A model generated the notes under the pieces. It saw only the letters and a program-made list of their open reading frames with translations, was not told where the DNA came from and did no database searches. Below are positions 31,093 through 38,912 of a DNA stretch of 64,000 nt, piece by piece. Made by a program: the position numbers and the translations under genes. The number at the start of each line of letters is the position of its first letter. The first letter of the stretch is position 1. Source of the stretch: Brachybacterium sp. UMB0905 (GTDB lineage: Bacteria; Actinomycetota; Actinomycetes; Actinomycetales; Dermabacteraceae); NCBI RefSeq assembly GCF_002871795.1, contig NZ_PNHL01000013.1, positions 27,081 to 91,080 of the forward strand, in the 5' to 3' direction.

Positions 31093-31977
31093 ATGACCGA
31101 GCGCCCGGATCAGCCCGTCCCCACCTCGCCCCGCTCCGAGCGGGTGCGGCGTGCGGCGGCGCTGACCGGGCGCTCGGCGCGTCGCAAGCAGGGACGCTTC
31201 CGCGTCGAGGGGCCGCAGGCCGTGCGCTCCCTGCTGCAGCACCGCCCTGAGCTGGCGCGCGAAGTGTTCACCACCGAGCGCGGCGCCGACGAGCACCCCG
31301 AGCTCGGGGACCTCGCGCGCCCGGCCGGGGTGCCGCTGCGTGTGATCGACGAACCGGTGCTGCGCGCTATGGTGCGCGAGAACCCCGGCGGGGCCGACGG
31401 GGCCGCAGCCCCCGGAGCTCTGGTCTCCCCGCAGGGCGTGGTGGCGGTCGCGGACTTGCCCGGCGCCGACCCCACCGCCGCGATCCAGGCGCTCCACACG
31501 CTGCCCGCTGCGGACCCCGTGACCGTGGTCGTGCTGCATGAGGTGCGCGACCCCGGGAACGTCGGCACCCTCCTCCGCACCGCCGATGCGGCTGGCGCGG
31601 ACCTGGTGCTGCTGACCCGCACGAGCGCCGACCCGTACTCCCCGAAGGCCGTCCGCGCCTCCGTCGGATCCCTGTTCCACCTGCCGGTCCTCACCGAAGC
31701 AGCGATGGACGAGGTCCTGCCGGCGCTGGCCGAACACGCCATCACCGCAGCTGCCACCAGCGGGTATGCCGCAGCTGATGTGTTCGCCGCGGAGCTTCCG
31801 CCTCGCATCGCCTGGATCTTCGGGAACGAAGCGCACGGCCTGGATGAGCAGACCCTTGAGGCCGCGCCGCTCGCCGTGCGGATTCCGTTGGCCGGGCACG
31901 CCGAATCCCTCAACGTGCACACCGCCGCGACCGTGTGCCTGTTCGAGACGCTCCGCCGCCGACGGGAGGGCGCATGA
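31093..31977 (+). CDS. TrmH-family (SpoU) rRNA/tRNA methyltransferase
   Basis: SPOUT-class RNA 2'-O-ribose methyltransferase, 294 residues. A substrate-binding N-terminal domain (KQGRFRVEGPQAVRSLL) precedes the knotted catalytic domain. All three SpoU motifs are present: 1, VLHEVRDPGNVGTLLRTADA; 2, WIFGNEAHGL; 3, IPLAGHAESLNVHTAATVCL. The exact RNA target is unknown. It follows rplT by 24 bp, as in many actinobacteria, and overlaps the next gene (ATGA). Confidence 0.93.
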   Translation: MTERPDQPVPTSPRSERVRRAAALTGRSARRKQGRFRVEGPQAVRSLLQHRPELAREVFTTERGADEHPELGDLARPAGVPLRVIDEPVLRAMVRENPGGADGAAAPGALVSPQGVVAVADLPGADPTAAIQALHTLPAADPVTVVVLHEVRDPGNVGTLLRTADAAGADLVLLTRTSADPYSPKAVRASVGSLFHLPVLTEAAMDEVLPALAEHAITAAATSGYAAADVFAAELPPRIAWIFGNEAHGLDEQTLEAAPLAVRIPLAGHAESLNVHTAATVCLFETLRRRREGA

Positions 31978-33989
31978 GCATGAGCGCTCCGCGCACCCGG
32001 CCCGCCGCCCCGCAGCAGGCTTTCCCTCGCCGGGTCGGCCACACGGCGGAGAGCGCGATCCTCGCGGTGCTCGTACTGCTGACCCTCGCGGCGGCCTTCG
32101 CGGGCATGGCGGCGACCGGCGCACTGCGACCCGCCGCCCTCGTGCCCGCCTCACCCCTGGTCACCTGGGGTTTGCCCGCCGCACGGGTGCTCCACCACCT
32201 GGGCGTGCTACTCGCCATCGGCGCTGGAGGCACCGCGGTGCTGCTCCTGCCCGGCCCGGGCCGCCGCGACGTGCACACCCTGCACCCGCCGCGCCGTCGC
32301 GCCGTGCGTCTGGCCGGATACGGGGCGCTGCTGTGGACCATCGCGGCACTCGCCCTCATCCCCCTGGGCGGTCTCGAGGCTGCGGGCGCCGGAAGCGGCC
32401 TGAACGTCTGGCAGGTGGCACTCAGCACGGAGCTGGGCCGCATCCAGCTGAGCATCGCGATCCTCGCTGGCTGTGCCACCCTGCTCCTGCTGTTCGCCCG
32501 CGGCACGGTCATGGCCTGCTGGGGTCTTGCGTTCGCGGGCCTCGGCGTGGGGGCGCTGGGGCTTGCCGGGCATGCCGGCGCGAGCCTGGACCACATCAAC
32601 GCCGTGAACGCCATGATGCTGCACTTGGTGGCGGTCGCCGTCTGGGCCGGTGGCCTGCTCGCCATCGCGTTGCTCGCACCGGGCCTCACGGAGCAGGACC
32701 TCGCCACCACGATCCGCCGCTTTTCCCCGTGGGCGCTCGCTGCGGTGGTGACGATCGCGTTCAGCGGGCTGCTGTCGGCCTCGATCCGCCTGGCCGGCTG
32801 GGGGGATCTGCTGACCACCGGTTACGGGCAGGTGGTGCTGCTGAAGACCGTCGGGCTGCTGGGGCTGGCCGTGCTCGGTGCGGCGCAGCGCGCACGCCTG
32901 GGGGAGCGCGTGCGCTTCCGCCACCTCGCGCTCACCGAGGGGGTGGTGATGGCGCTCGTGATCGGGGCATCGATCGCCCTGGGCCGCTCCGCCCCGCCGG
33001 TGCCGCAGGAGATCCCCGCCGTCGGAGATCTCACGGTCCTCTCGCTCGTGGGGTATCTGCCGCCGGAGCAGGAATTCTCCCCGCTGGCCCTGCTGACTGT
33101 GTGGCATGCGGACTGGGGTTCGATCGCGATCGGTGTGGCGATGGCCGGGTTCTACCTCGCGGGTGTGGCGCGGCTGCGTCGGCGTGGGGACGACTGGCCG
33201 TGGGTGCGCACCATCTGCTTTCTGGCTGGTTGCTTCGCTTTCATCTGGGTCCTGAGCGGCGGGGCCGCCGCGTGGGGGAAGTTCCGCTTCGACGCGCACA
33301 TGGTCCAGCACATGGCGATGATGATGATCGTCCCGCCGCTGTGGGTGCTGGGCGCCCCCGTCACCCTGCTCACACGCGCGGTCGCGCCCCGCACCGACGG
33401 GTCCCGCGGCATCCGCGAGTGGGTGCTCGCCGCCCTGCATTCGGGGTATGCGCGGTTTGTGTCCTCCCCGCCGATTGCCGGGCTGCTGTTCGTCGGCTCC
33501 CTGGTCATCTTTTACTTCACTCCGTTGTTCGAGGCGGCGATGTACCACCACCTCGGGCACATCCTCATGAGCTTCCACTTCCTGGCCTCGGGGTACCTGT
33601 TCGCGTGGGTGCTGATCGGCATCGACCCCTCCACAAAGCCCATCAACCCGGTGCTGAAGCTCATCACCCTGCTGGTCACCCTCGCGTTCCACGCCTTCTT
33701 CGGGGTGGCACTGACCAGTGCGACGTGGATCATCGCGCAGGACTGGTATCAGGACCTGGGCATGTACTCCCTGGAGCGGCTGGAGCTGATCCAGGTGCGC
33801 GGCGGCTCGATCATGTGGGCGATCTCCGAAGTGCCCACCGTCGGCTACGCGCTCATCGTCGCCGTGTGGTGGATGCGCAGCGAGGACCGTCGGGCGCGGC
33901 AGTGGGACCGCAAGGCCGACCGCGACGGGGGCGCGGAGCTCGAGGCCTATAACCGCTACCTCGCCGGGCTCGACAAGCCGGAGAACTGA
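31974..33989 (+). CDS. CopD-CtaG fusion membrane protein
   Basis: A 671-residue multi-helix protein with two known halves. Residues ~1-340 are CopD-like (copper resistance), with LGLAGHAGASLDHINAVNAM and MMLHLVAVAVWAGGLLAIAL. Residues ~360-640 are a CtaG/caa3-type cytochrome c oxidase assembly domain (FRFDAHMVQHMAMMMIVPPL, MYHHLGHILMSFHFLASGYL). His and Met residues in both could bind copper. The fused form is common in actinobacteria and probably delivers Cu to the oxidase or handles excess Cu. The ATG at 31974 overlaps the methyltransferase stop. Confidence 0.92.
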   Translation: MSMSAPRTRPAAPQQAFPRRVGHTAESAILAVLVLLTLAAAFAGMAATGALRPAALVPASPLVTWGLPAARVLHHLGVLLAIGAGGTAVLLLPGPGRRDVHTLHPPRRRAVRLAGYGALLWTIAALALIPLGGLEAAGAGSGLNVWQVALSTELGRIQLSIAILAGCATLLLLFARGTVMACWGLAFAGLGVGALGLAGHAGASLDHINAVNAMMLHLVAVAVWAGGLLAIALLAPGLTEQDLATTIRRFSPWALAAVVTIAFSGLLSASIRLAGWGDLLTTGYGQVVLLKTVGLLGLAVLGAAQRARLGERVRFRHLALTEGVVMALVIGASIALGRSAPPVPQEIPAVGDLTVLSLVGYLPPEQEFSPLALLTVWHADWGSIAIGVAMAGFYLAGVARLRRRGDDWPWVRTICFLAGCFAFIWVLSGGAAAWGKFRFDAHMVQHMAMMMIVPPLWVLGAPVTLLTRAVAPRTDGSRGIREWVLAALHSGYARFVSSPPIAGLLFVGSLVIFYFTPLFEAAMYHHLGHILMSFHFLASGYLFAWVLIGIDPSTKPINPVLKLITLLVTLAFHAFFGVALTSATWIIAQDWYQDLGMYSLERLELIQVRGGSIMWAISEVPTVGYALIVAVWWMRSEDRRARQWDRKADRDGGAELEAYNRYLAGLDKPEN

Positions 33990-34003
33990 GCGGGGGCGGG
34001 CCC

Positions 34004-34312
34004 GTGCTCGACATGCCGTCCCCGCCTGCCGAGTGCACTGATCTGTGGCGATATGGAGACGTATCGGTGTTCTCGGCGGCGTGGTGGTGGCGTGTCGTCA
34101 GCGCCGACCGCTCGCGCGGCATCGTCACCTCGCTCATCGCCGAGCATGACGGCGACCGCGCCGCCGCGTTCGCCGCCGAGCATCCGGCCTGGGGCGGCCA
34201 GGCCCCGGTCTCGCTGCGCTGGATTCTCACGCACATGATCGGGGAGTACGCCCGCCATCACGGCCACGGGGACCTTCTGCGCGAGGCGATCGATGGGCAA
34301 ACGGGGGAGTAG
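34004..34312 (+). pseudogene. N-terminally truncated DinB/DUF664 protein
   Basis: The last ~60 residues match the C-terminal end of DUF664/DinB-like proteins (SADRSRGIVTSLIA, then VSLRWILTHMIGEYARHHGH and GDLLREAIDGQTGE). These proteins are normally ~160-170 residues and start with a helical region carrying the first metal His. Here only 102 codons are open and the preceding gene ends 14 bp upstream, so the N-terminal half is missing. Residues 1-28 have no family match. Best read as a remnant. Confidence 0.65.
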
Positions 34313-34340
34313 AGACCGAGCGGTCGGGCACCATGCCCTC

Positions 34341-35660
34341 ATGACGGCCGTTCCGACCGCCCCGCGCCAGCACGAATACCCGATGCCCCCGGGCATCACC
34401 GCGCTGCTGGCCCTGCGCGATGTGCTCATGGGGAGCAGCCTCGCCGCGTTCATCGTCTTATTCCTGGTACTTGCCATCATGCTGCCGGTGGAGACCGGTG
34501 TCTTCGACGGCGCGGAGTGGCTCGACATCGACGCTGTGGATCGGCGGTCGCGCGCCGCGATGGTCAGCCCGCTCGTCGTGGGTTTCGGCGGCCTGTCGGT
34601 GATGTTCGTGGTGCGCGCCTTGCACGGCAGGTTCGAACGGAAGCACCTCCTGCGGATCTTCGCCGAGGCCGCGCAGCCCGAGCTGCTGGTCCCGATCCGG
34701 CGCCAGCGGGCCAGTCTCAGCCGGGAATCCTCCACCGGGCTGGCGGTGCTCGGCTTCGGCGGTGTGCTGATGGGCCCGATCGTCGCGATCAGCGTGTTCG
34801 CCGGCAGCGTGAGGGACTTCTGGTATCCGCTGCCGATCGGCGTGCTGATGACTGTGGTGGGCGTGCTCTTCCTGCGCAGCCAGCTGAACGCCGCGCCACT
34901 CTCCCACCAGATGCAGCATGACCTGGACCGAGCATGGGGAAAGCAGGCGGTAGAGAACCTGCGCCGGCTCGCCGAGGAGCAGGAGCTCGAGCTTCCCTCC
35001 GTCGATGATGAGTATCCGCGCGGCCGACGGGTCTGGCGGGCCGTGGGCTCGGTGGGGATGGCCGCCGGGAGCTTCCTGCTCGGGGCGTGGGGAATTGGTG
35101 CGACCATCATCGCGCCGATCGTTCAGCCCTGTCAGGACTGCGATCCGCTGGACTTCAGCGGGGACCTCGAGAATCTGGGCACGATGCTGGGCCTCATCCT
35201 CACACTGCTCGGTATCGCGGCGGTTCTCGGCGCGGTCCTCACGCTGGTGGGCGGGGTCGGCATCGCGATGGCCACCTGGCAGGAGGAGCGCACCCTGCGG
35301 CGGATCATCGCGGAAGGCCGCGAGGGCCAGGTGCGCCCGTCCGCCCAGGAGCTGGAGGTGCATGCGGGGGACCGGCCGATGCTGCTGCAGACCGGTCAGG
35401 TGGTGCTGGGCCTCGGCGTGCTCATCAGCACCCTGGGGTTCGCGGTGCGTTTTGACACGGTGGAGATGGCGCTGGTGGAAGAGCCCCCGCTGTGGTGGTT
35501 GAACACCCTGCTGGTGGGCATCGTCATCATGCTGGCAGGCGCAGCGGTGATCGCCGTGGCACGTTTCGTCTTCGCCGTGCGGGCGAACACGATCCGTCAC
35601 GCCTGGCCGCTGCCGGAGCTCGATGACGACGACGAGGACGACGGAGGCCACGGGGCCTGA
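34341..35660 (+). CDS. multi-pass membrane protein of unknown function
   Basis: A 439-residue protein with about eight hydrophobic helices (near 30-50, 80-98, 130-152, 160-178, 240-265, 280-310, 350-372 and 388-415) and an acidic C-terminal tail (DDDDEDDGGHGA). Hydrophilic loops include WLDIDAVDRRSRAAM and a short Cys pair, CQDC, near 265. No family was recognised. The ATG at 34341 was chosen; an in-frame ATG at 34293 would overlap the DinB remnant and add 16 polar residues. Confidence 0.75.
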   Translation: MTAVPTAPRQHEYPMPPGITALLALRDVLMGSSLAAFIVLFLVLAIMLPVETGVFDGAEWLDIDAVDRRSRAAMVSPLVVGFGGLSVMFVVRALHGRFERKHLLRIFAEAAQPELLVPIRRQRASLSRESSTGLAVLGFGGVLMGPIVAISVFAGSVRDFWYPLPIGVLMTVVGVLFLRSQLNAAPLSHQMQHDLDRAWGKQAVENLRRLAEEQELELPSVDDEYPRGRRVWRAVGSVGMAAGSFLLGAWGIGATIIAPIVQPCQDCDPLDFSGDLENLGTMLGLILTLLGIAAVLGAVLTLVGGVGIAMATWQEERTLRRIIAEGREGQVRPSAQELEVHAGDRPMLLQTGQVVLGLGVLISTLGFAVRFDTVEMALVEEPPLWWLNTLLVGIVIMLAGAAVIAVARFVFAVRANTIRHAWPLPELDDDDEDDGGHGA

Positions 35661-35820
35661 GCCTCACGCTGAGCCCCCGGGGCCAGGAAAAGCAGCGGCT
35701 TCGAGAACGCCGCGGCCGCGAAGATGCGGTCACGAGTAGGCGGCGGTCACGAGAAGGCCGCGCTCGCGAGACCGCGGCGGTCGCGCGGCCGGGCCCCGAA
35801 CCAGCCCGGCCCCGCGCCCC

Positions 35821-36441
35821 TCAGAGCCAGTCGCCGCGCGCGGCCTCCTGCTCGGCGCCGATGGTGGTGTCCGGGCCGTGCCCGGTGTGCACCACCGTGT
35901 CCGCGGGCAGCTGGAACAGCCGCTCGCGGATCGACTCCTCGATCGTCTCGCGGGAGGAGAAGGAACGGCCGGTCGCACCGGGCCCGCCCTGGAACAGGGT
36001 GTCGCCGGTGAACACCGCACCGAGCTCCTCGCTGTAGTAGCAGGTGGAGCCGGGGGAGTGGCCGGGGGTGTGCATGGCCTCGAGGTTCACCCCGGCGATG
36101 GTGAACATGTCGCCATCGGCCACATCGTCATCCCAGGGCAGATCCCCGTGGGTGAGCTGCCAGACCTCACGGTCCGCGGGGTTCAGCAGGATCGGGGCCT
36201 CGAGCGCCTCGGACAGCTCAGGGGCGAAGCGCACATGGTCATCGTGGGCGTGGGTGAGCAGGATGCCCACGCATTCGCGGTCGCCGACGAGCTCTTCGAC
36301 GGCCTCGACGCTGTGCGGGGCGTCGAACACGATGCACTGCTCATCGTCGCCGAGCACCCACACGTTGTTGTCGACCTCGAAGGTCTCGCCGTCCAGGGTG
36401 AAGGTGCCGGAGGTGGTGGTGTGGTCCAGTCGTGCGGTCAT
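35821..36441 (-). CDS. MBL-fold metallohydrolase (partner of MscR)
   Basis: Metallo-beta-lactamase-fold hydrolase, 206 residues, glyoxalase II-like. THAHDDH at 63-69 gives the first metal ligands, followed by HTPGHSPGSTCYY, VFTGDTLFQGGPGATG and a final HTGHGPDT. ATG at 36441 with GAGGAG 6 nt upstream; a start 21 bp further up has no ribosome binding site. It is 60 bp downstream of mscR on the same strand. A nearby MBL gene is known beside mscR in mycobacteria, so it probably hydrolyses the mycothiol thioester product. Confidence 0.9.
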   Translation of the reverse strand: MTARLDHTTTSGTFTLDGETFEVDNNVWVLGDDEQCIVFDAPHSVEAVEELVGDRECVGILLTHAHDDHVRFAPELSEALEAPILLNPADREVWQLTHGDLPWDDDVADGDMFTIAGVNLEAMHTPGHSPGSTCYYSEELGAVFTGDTLFQGGPGATGRSFSSRETIEESIRERLFQLPADTVVHTGHGPDTTIGAEQEAARGDWL

Positions 36442-36501
36442 CGCAGTCTCCTCAGAAGTCATGGTGCTGGTGTGGTGCTGGCGTGGGGTGGGCCAGTGCG
36501 C

Positions 36502-37602
36502 TCAGGCGCCGATCATCGCGACGGTGCGCAGGTTCATGCCGTCATGCAGACCATTCAGGGCCGCATCCACGCCCTCGAGGTCGGTGCGGCCGGTGACGAA
36601 GCGGTCCAGCGGCAGGCGCCCCTGCTCGAACAGGTCGATCAGGTACGGGAAATCCCGTTCCGGCAGGCAGTCGCCGTACCAGGAGGACTTCAGCGCCCCG
36701 CCTCGGCCGAAGACGTCCAACAGCGGCAGGGTCACCTCCACGCCGGGGCGCGGAACGCCCACGAGCACAACGCGGCCGGCGAGGTCACGGGCGTAGAACG
36801 CAGTCTCGTAGGTCTGCGGGATGCCGACGGCGTCGACCACCACATCGGCCCCGAAACCGCCCGTGAGCTCGCGGACCTTCTCCGCAATCTGCTCGGGGGA
36901 GAGGTCCTTGGTGGACAGGGTGTGGGTGGCGCCGAGCTCCTTTGCGGCAGCGAGCTTCTTCTCGTCCAGATCCAGGCCGATGATCGTCGTGGCCCCGGCC
37001 ATGCGGGCGCCGGCGATCGCGGCGCAGCCCACACCGCCCAGGCCGATCACGGCGATCGATTCGCCGCGCTGGATCTGCCCGGTGTTCACGGCGGCGCCGA
37101 TCCCGGCCATCACCCCGCAGCCCAGCAGCCCGGCGACCTCCGCCGGGGCGTTCTTCGAGACCTTCGTGCACTGGCCCTCGTGGACCAGGGTCTTCTCGGC
37201 GAAGGAGCCGATGCCCAGCGCCGCCGTGAGCTCGGTGCCGTCGGTGAGGGTCATGGGCTTCGACGCGTTGTGGGTGTCGAAGCAGTACTGCGCGACGCCC
37301 TTGCGGCAGGCGCGGCACTGCCCGCATACGGCTCGCCAGTTCAGGATCACGTAGTCGCCCACTGTCACGTGGGTGACGTCCTCGCCGACCTGGGAGACGT
37401 AGCCGGCAGATTCGTGGCCTAGCAGGAAGGGGAAGTCGTCGGTGATGCCGCCGTCGCGGTAGGCGAGGTCGGTGTGGCACACGCCGGTGGCGGCGATGTC
37501 CACCACGACGTCGTTCGGGCCCGGATCGGGGATGACCACATCCACGAGCTCGGCGGGCTGGTTCGCGGCGCGGGCGATGACGCCCTTGACGGTCTGAGAC
37601 AT
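36502..37602 (-). CDS. mscR: S-(hydroxymethyl)mycothiol dehydrogenase / nitrosomycothiol reductase
   Basis: Zn-dependent class III alcohol dehydrogenase, 366 residues, that oxidises the formaldehyde-mycothiol adduct (and reduces S-nitrosomycothiol). Catalytic Zn ligands are in GVCHTD and GHESAG; the structural Zn site is [15 protein letters not shown]. The NAD-binding motif is [36 protein letters not shown] is the usual mycothiol-type N-terminus. It fits a mycothiol-producing actinobacterium and is probably co-transcribed with the MBL gene for formaldehyde detoxification. Confidence 0.95.
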   Translation of the reverse strand: MSQTVKGVIARAANQPAELVDVVIPDPGPNDVVVDIAATGVCHTDLAYRDGGITDDFPFLLGHESAGYVSQVGEDVTHVTVGDYVILNWRAVCGQCRACRKGVAQYCFDTHNASKPMTLTDGTELTAALGIGSFAEKTLVHEGQCTKVSKNAPAEVAGLLGCGVMAGIGAAVNTGQIQRGESIAVIGLGGVGCAAIAGARMAGATTIIGLDLDEKKLAAAKELGATHTLSTKDLSPEQIAEKVRELTGGFGADVVVDAVGIPQTYETAFYARDLAGRVVLVGVPRPGVEVTLPLLDVFGRGGALKSSWYGDCLPERDFPYLIDLFEQGRLPLDRFVTGRTDLEGVDAALNGLHDGMNLRTVAMIGA

Positions 37603-37795
37603 CGGGGGTCCTCTCGTCGAGAGCAGGGGTTTCCCGTCAGCCTATCGGGCCGATACCGCTCGTGATCGGTTCCGGGTCGACCACAGCGGGGACACCTCGG
37701 CGCACCGGGGCCCGGCCCCCTAGAATGGTCAGGTCCTGTGCGGTCCGCCCTGCCTCTGGCGCGGGCCGCTCCTGTCGCCGGACGAAAGAGACTCC

Positions 37796-38911
37796 GTGTC
37801 CCAGACACCTCCTGCCCCTGACGCCGGACTGCCCACGGCCGTCACCGAGCCCGTCGTCACCGCCGCCGTGACCGCTGCCCTCGAGGCGATCGCCGCCGCG
37901 CCCTCCACCGCGGAGCTGAAGCAGGTGCGCATCTCCCACCTGGGCGATGACGCGCCGATCACCGTGGCTGGCCGCTCCATGCGCGAGGTCCCCAAGGAGC
38001 ACAAGGCCGCCACCGGCAAGCTCGTCGGCGAGTCCAAGGGGCGGATCTCCAAGGCGCTTGCCGCCCGACAGGAGGAGCTCACCGCCGCCGAGCAGGAGCA
38101 GGCGCTCGCCACCGAGACGGTGGATGTCACGCTGCCCACGGATCGTCGTCCGCGCGGCGCCCTGCACCCGCTGACCGCACTCACCGACCGGATCGAGGAC
38201 TTCTTCATCGGGATCGGCTGGGAGATCGCCGAGGGCCCGGAGATCGAGTCCTCTTGGATGAACTTCGATGCTCTGAACGCGGACCCCGAGCATCCCTCGC
38301 GCTCCTTGCAGGACACCCTGTACCTCGCGCCGGAGGACTCCGGGATGCTGCTGCGCACCCAGACCTCCCCGGTGCAGATCCGCGCCATGCTCGAGCGCGG
38401 CGCTCCGCTGTACGTCGCCTGCCCCGGCACCGTCTACCGGGCCGATGAGATCGACGCGACCCACTCGCCGATGTTCCACCAGGTGGAGGGACTCGCGATC
38501 GACGAGAACCTCACGATGGCGAACCTCGTCGGCACCCTCGACGCCTTCGCCGCGCACCTGTTCGGCGGCAGCCCCGTCACGCGCCTGCGCCCCAACCACT
38601 TCCCCTTCACCGAACCCAGCGCCGAAATGGACTTCCGCTGCTTCAGCTGCGAGGCACGCCTGGGCACCGACCACGACCCCGCCCCGGACTGCCGCGTCTG
38701 CGGCGGCACCGGCTGGATCGAGATGGGCGGCTGCGGCATGGTCCACCCCGACGTGCTGCGCGCCGCCGGCGTGGACCCCGAGCGCTACCAGGGATTCGCC
38801 TTCGGCCTCGGGATCGAGCGGCTGCTCATGCTCCGCAACGGAGTGGCCGATATGAGGGACATGATCGAGGGGGACGTCCGCTTCTCCCAGCACTACGGGA
38901 CGGAGATCTGA
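37796..38911 (+). CDS. pheS: phenylalanyl-tRNA synthetase alpha subunit
   Basis: Catalytic alpha chain of the heterotetrameric class II synthetase, 371 residues. An N-terminal coiled-coil region (to ~105) precedes the catalytic core: HPLTALTDRIEDFFIGIGW, then LRTQTSPVQIRAM (motif 2 region) and a motif 3 ending FGLGIERLLMLRNGVADMRD. The segment CFSC...CRVCGG provides four Cys. GTG start with AAAGAG upstream. TAGAAT at 37721 may be its -10 element, with a ~65-nt leader in which no T-box motif is seen. Confidence 0.97.
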   Translation: MSQTPPAPDAGLPTAVTEPVVTAAVTAALEAIAAAPSTAELKQVRISHLGDDAPITVAGRSMREVPKEHKAATGKLVGESKGRISKALAARQEELTAAEQEQALATETVDVTLPTDRRPRGALHPLTALTDRIEDFFIGIGWEIAEGPEIESSWMNFDALNADPEHPSRSLQDTLYLAPEDSGMLLRTQTSPVQIRAMLERGAPLYVACPGTVYRADEIDATHSPMFHQVEGLAIDENLTMANLVGTLDAFAAHLFGGSPVTRLRPNHFPFTEPSAEMDFRCFSCEARLGTDHDPAPDCRVCGGTGWIEMGGCGMVHPDVLRAAGVDPERYQGFAFGLGIERLLMLRNGVADMRDMIEGDVRFSQHYGTEI

Positions 38912-38912
38912 G

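Noticed and set aside
37700..37796. T-box riboswitch before pheS (and before tyrS at 59715-59906)
   Set aside because: The T-box core and specifier-type stem were not seen in either leader.
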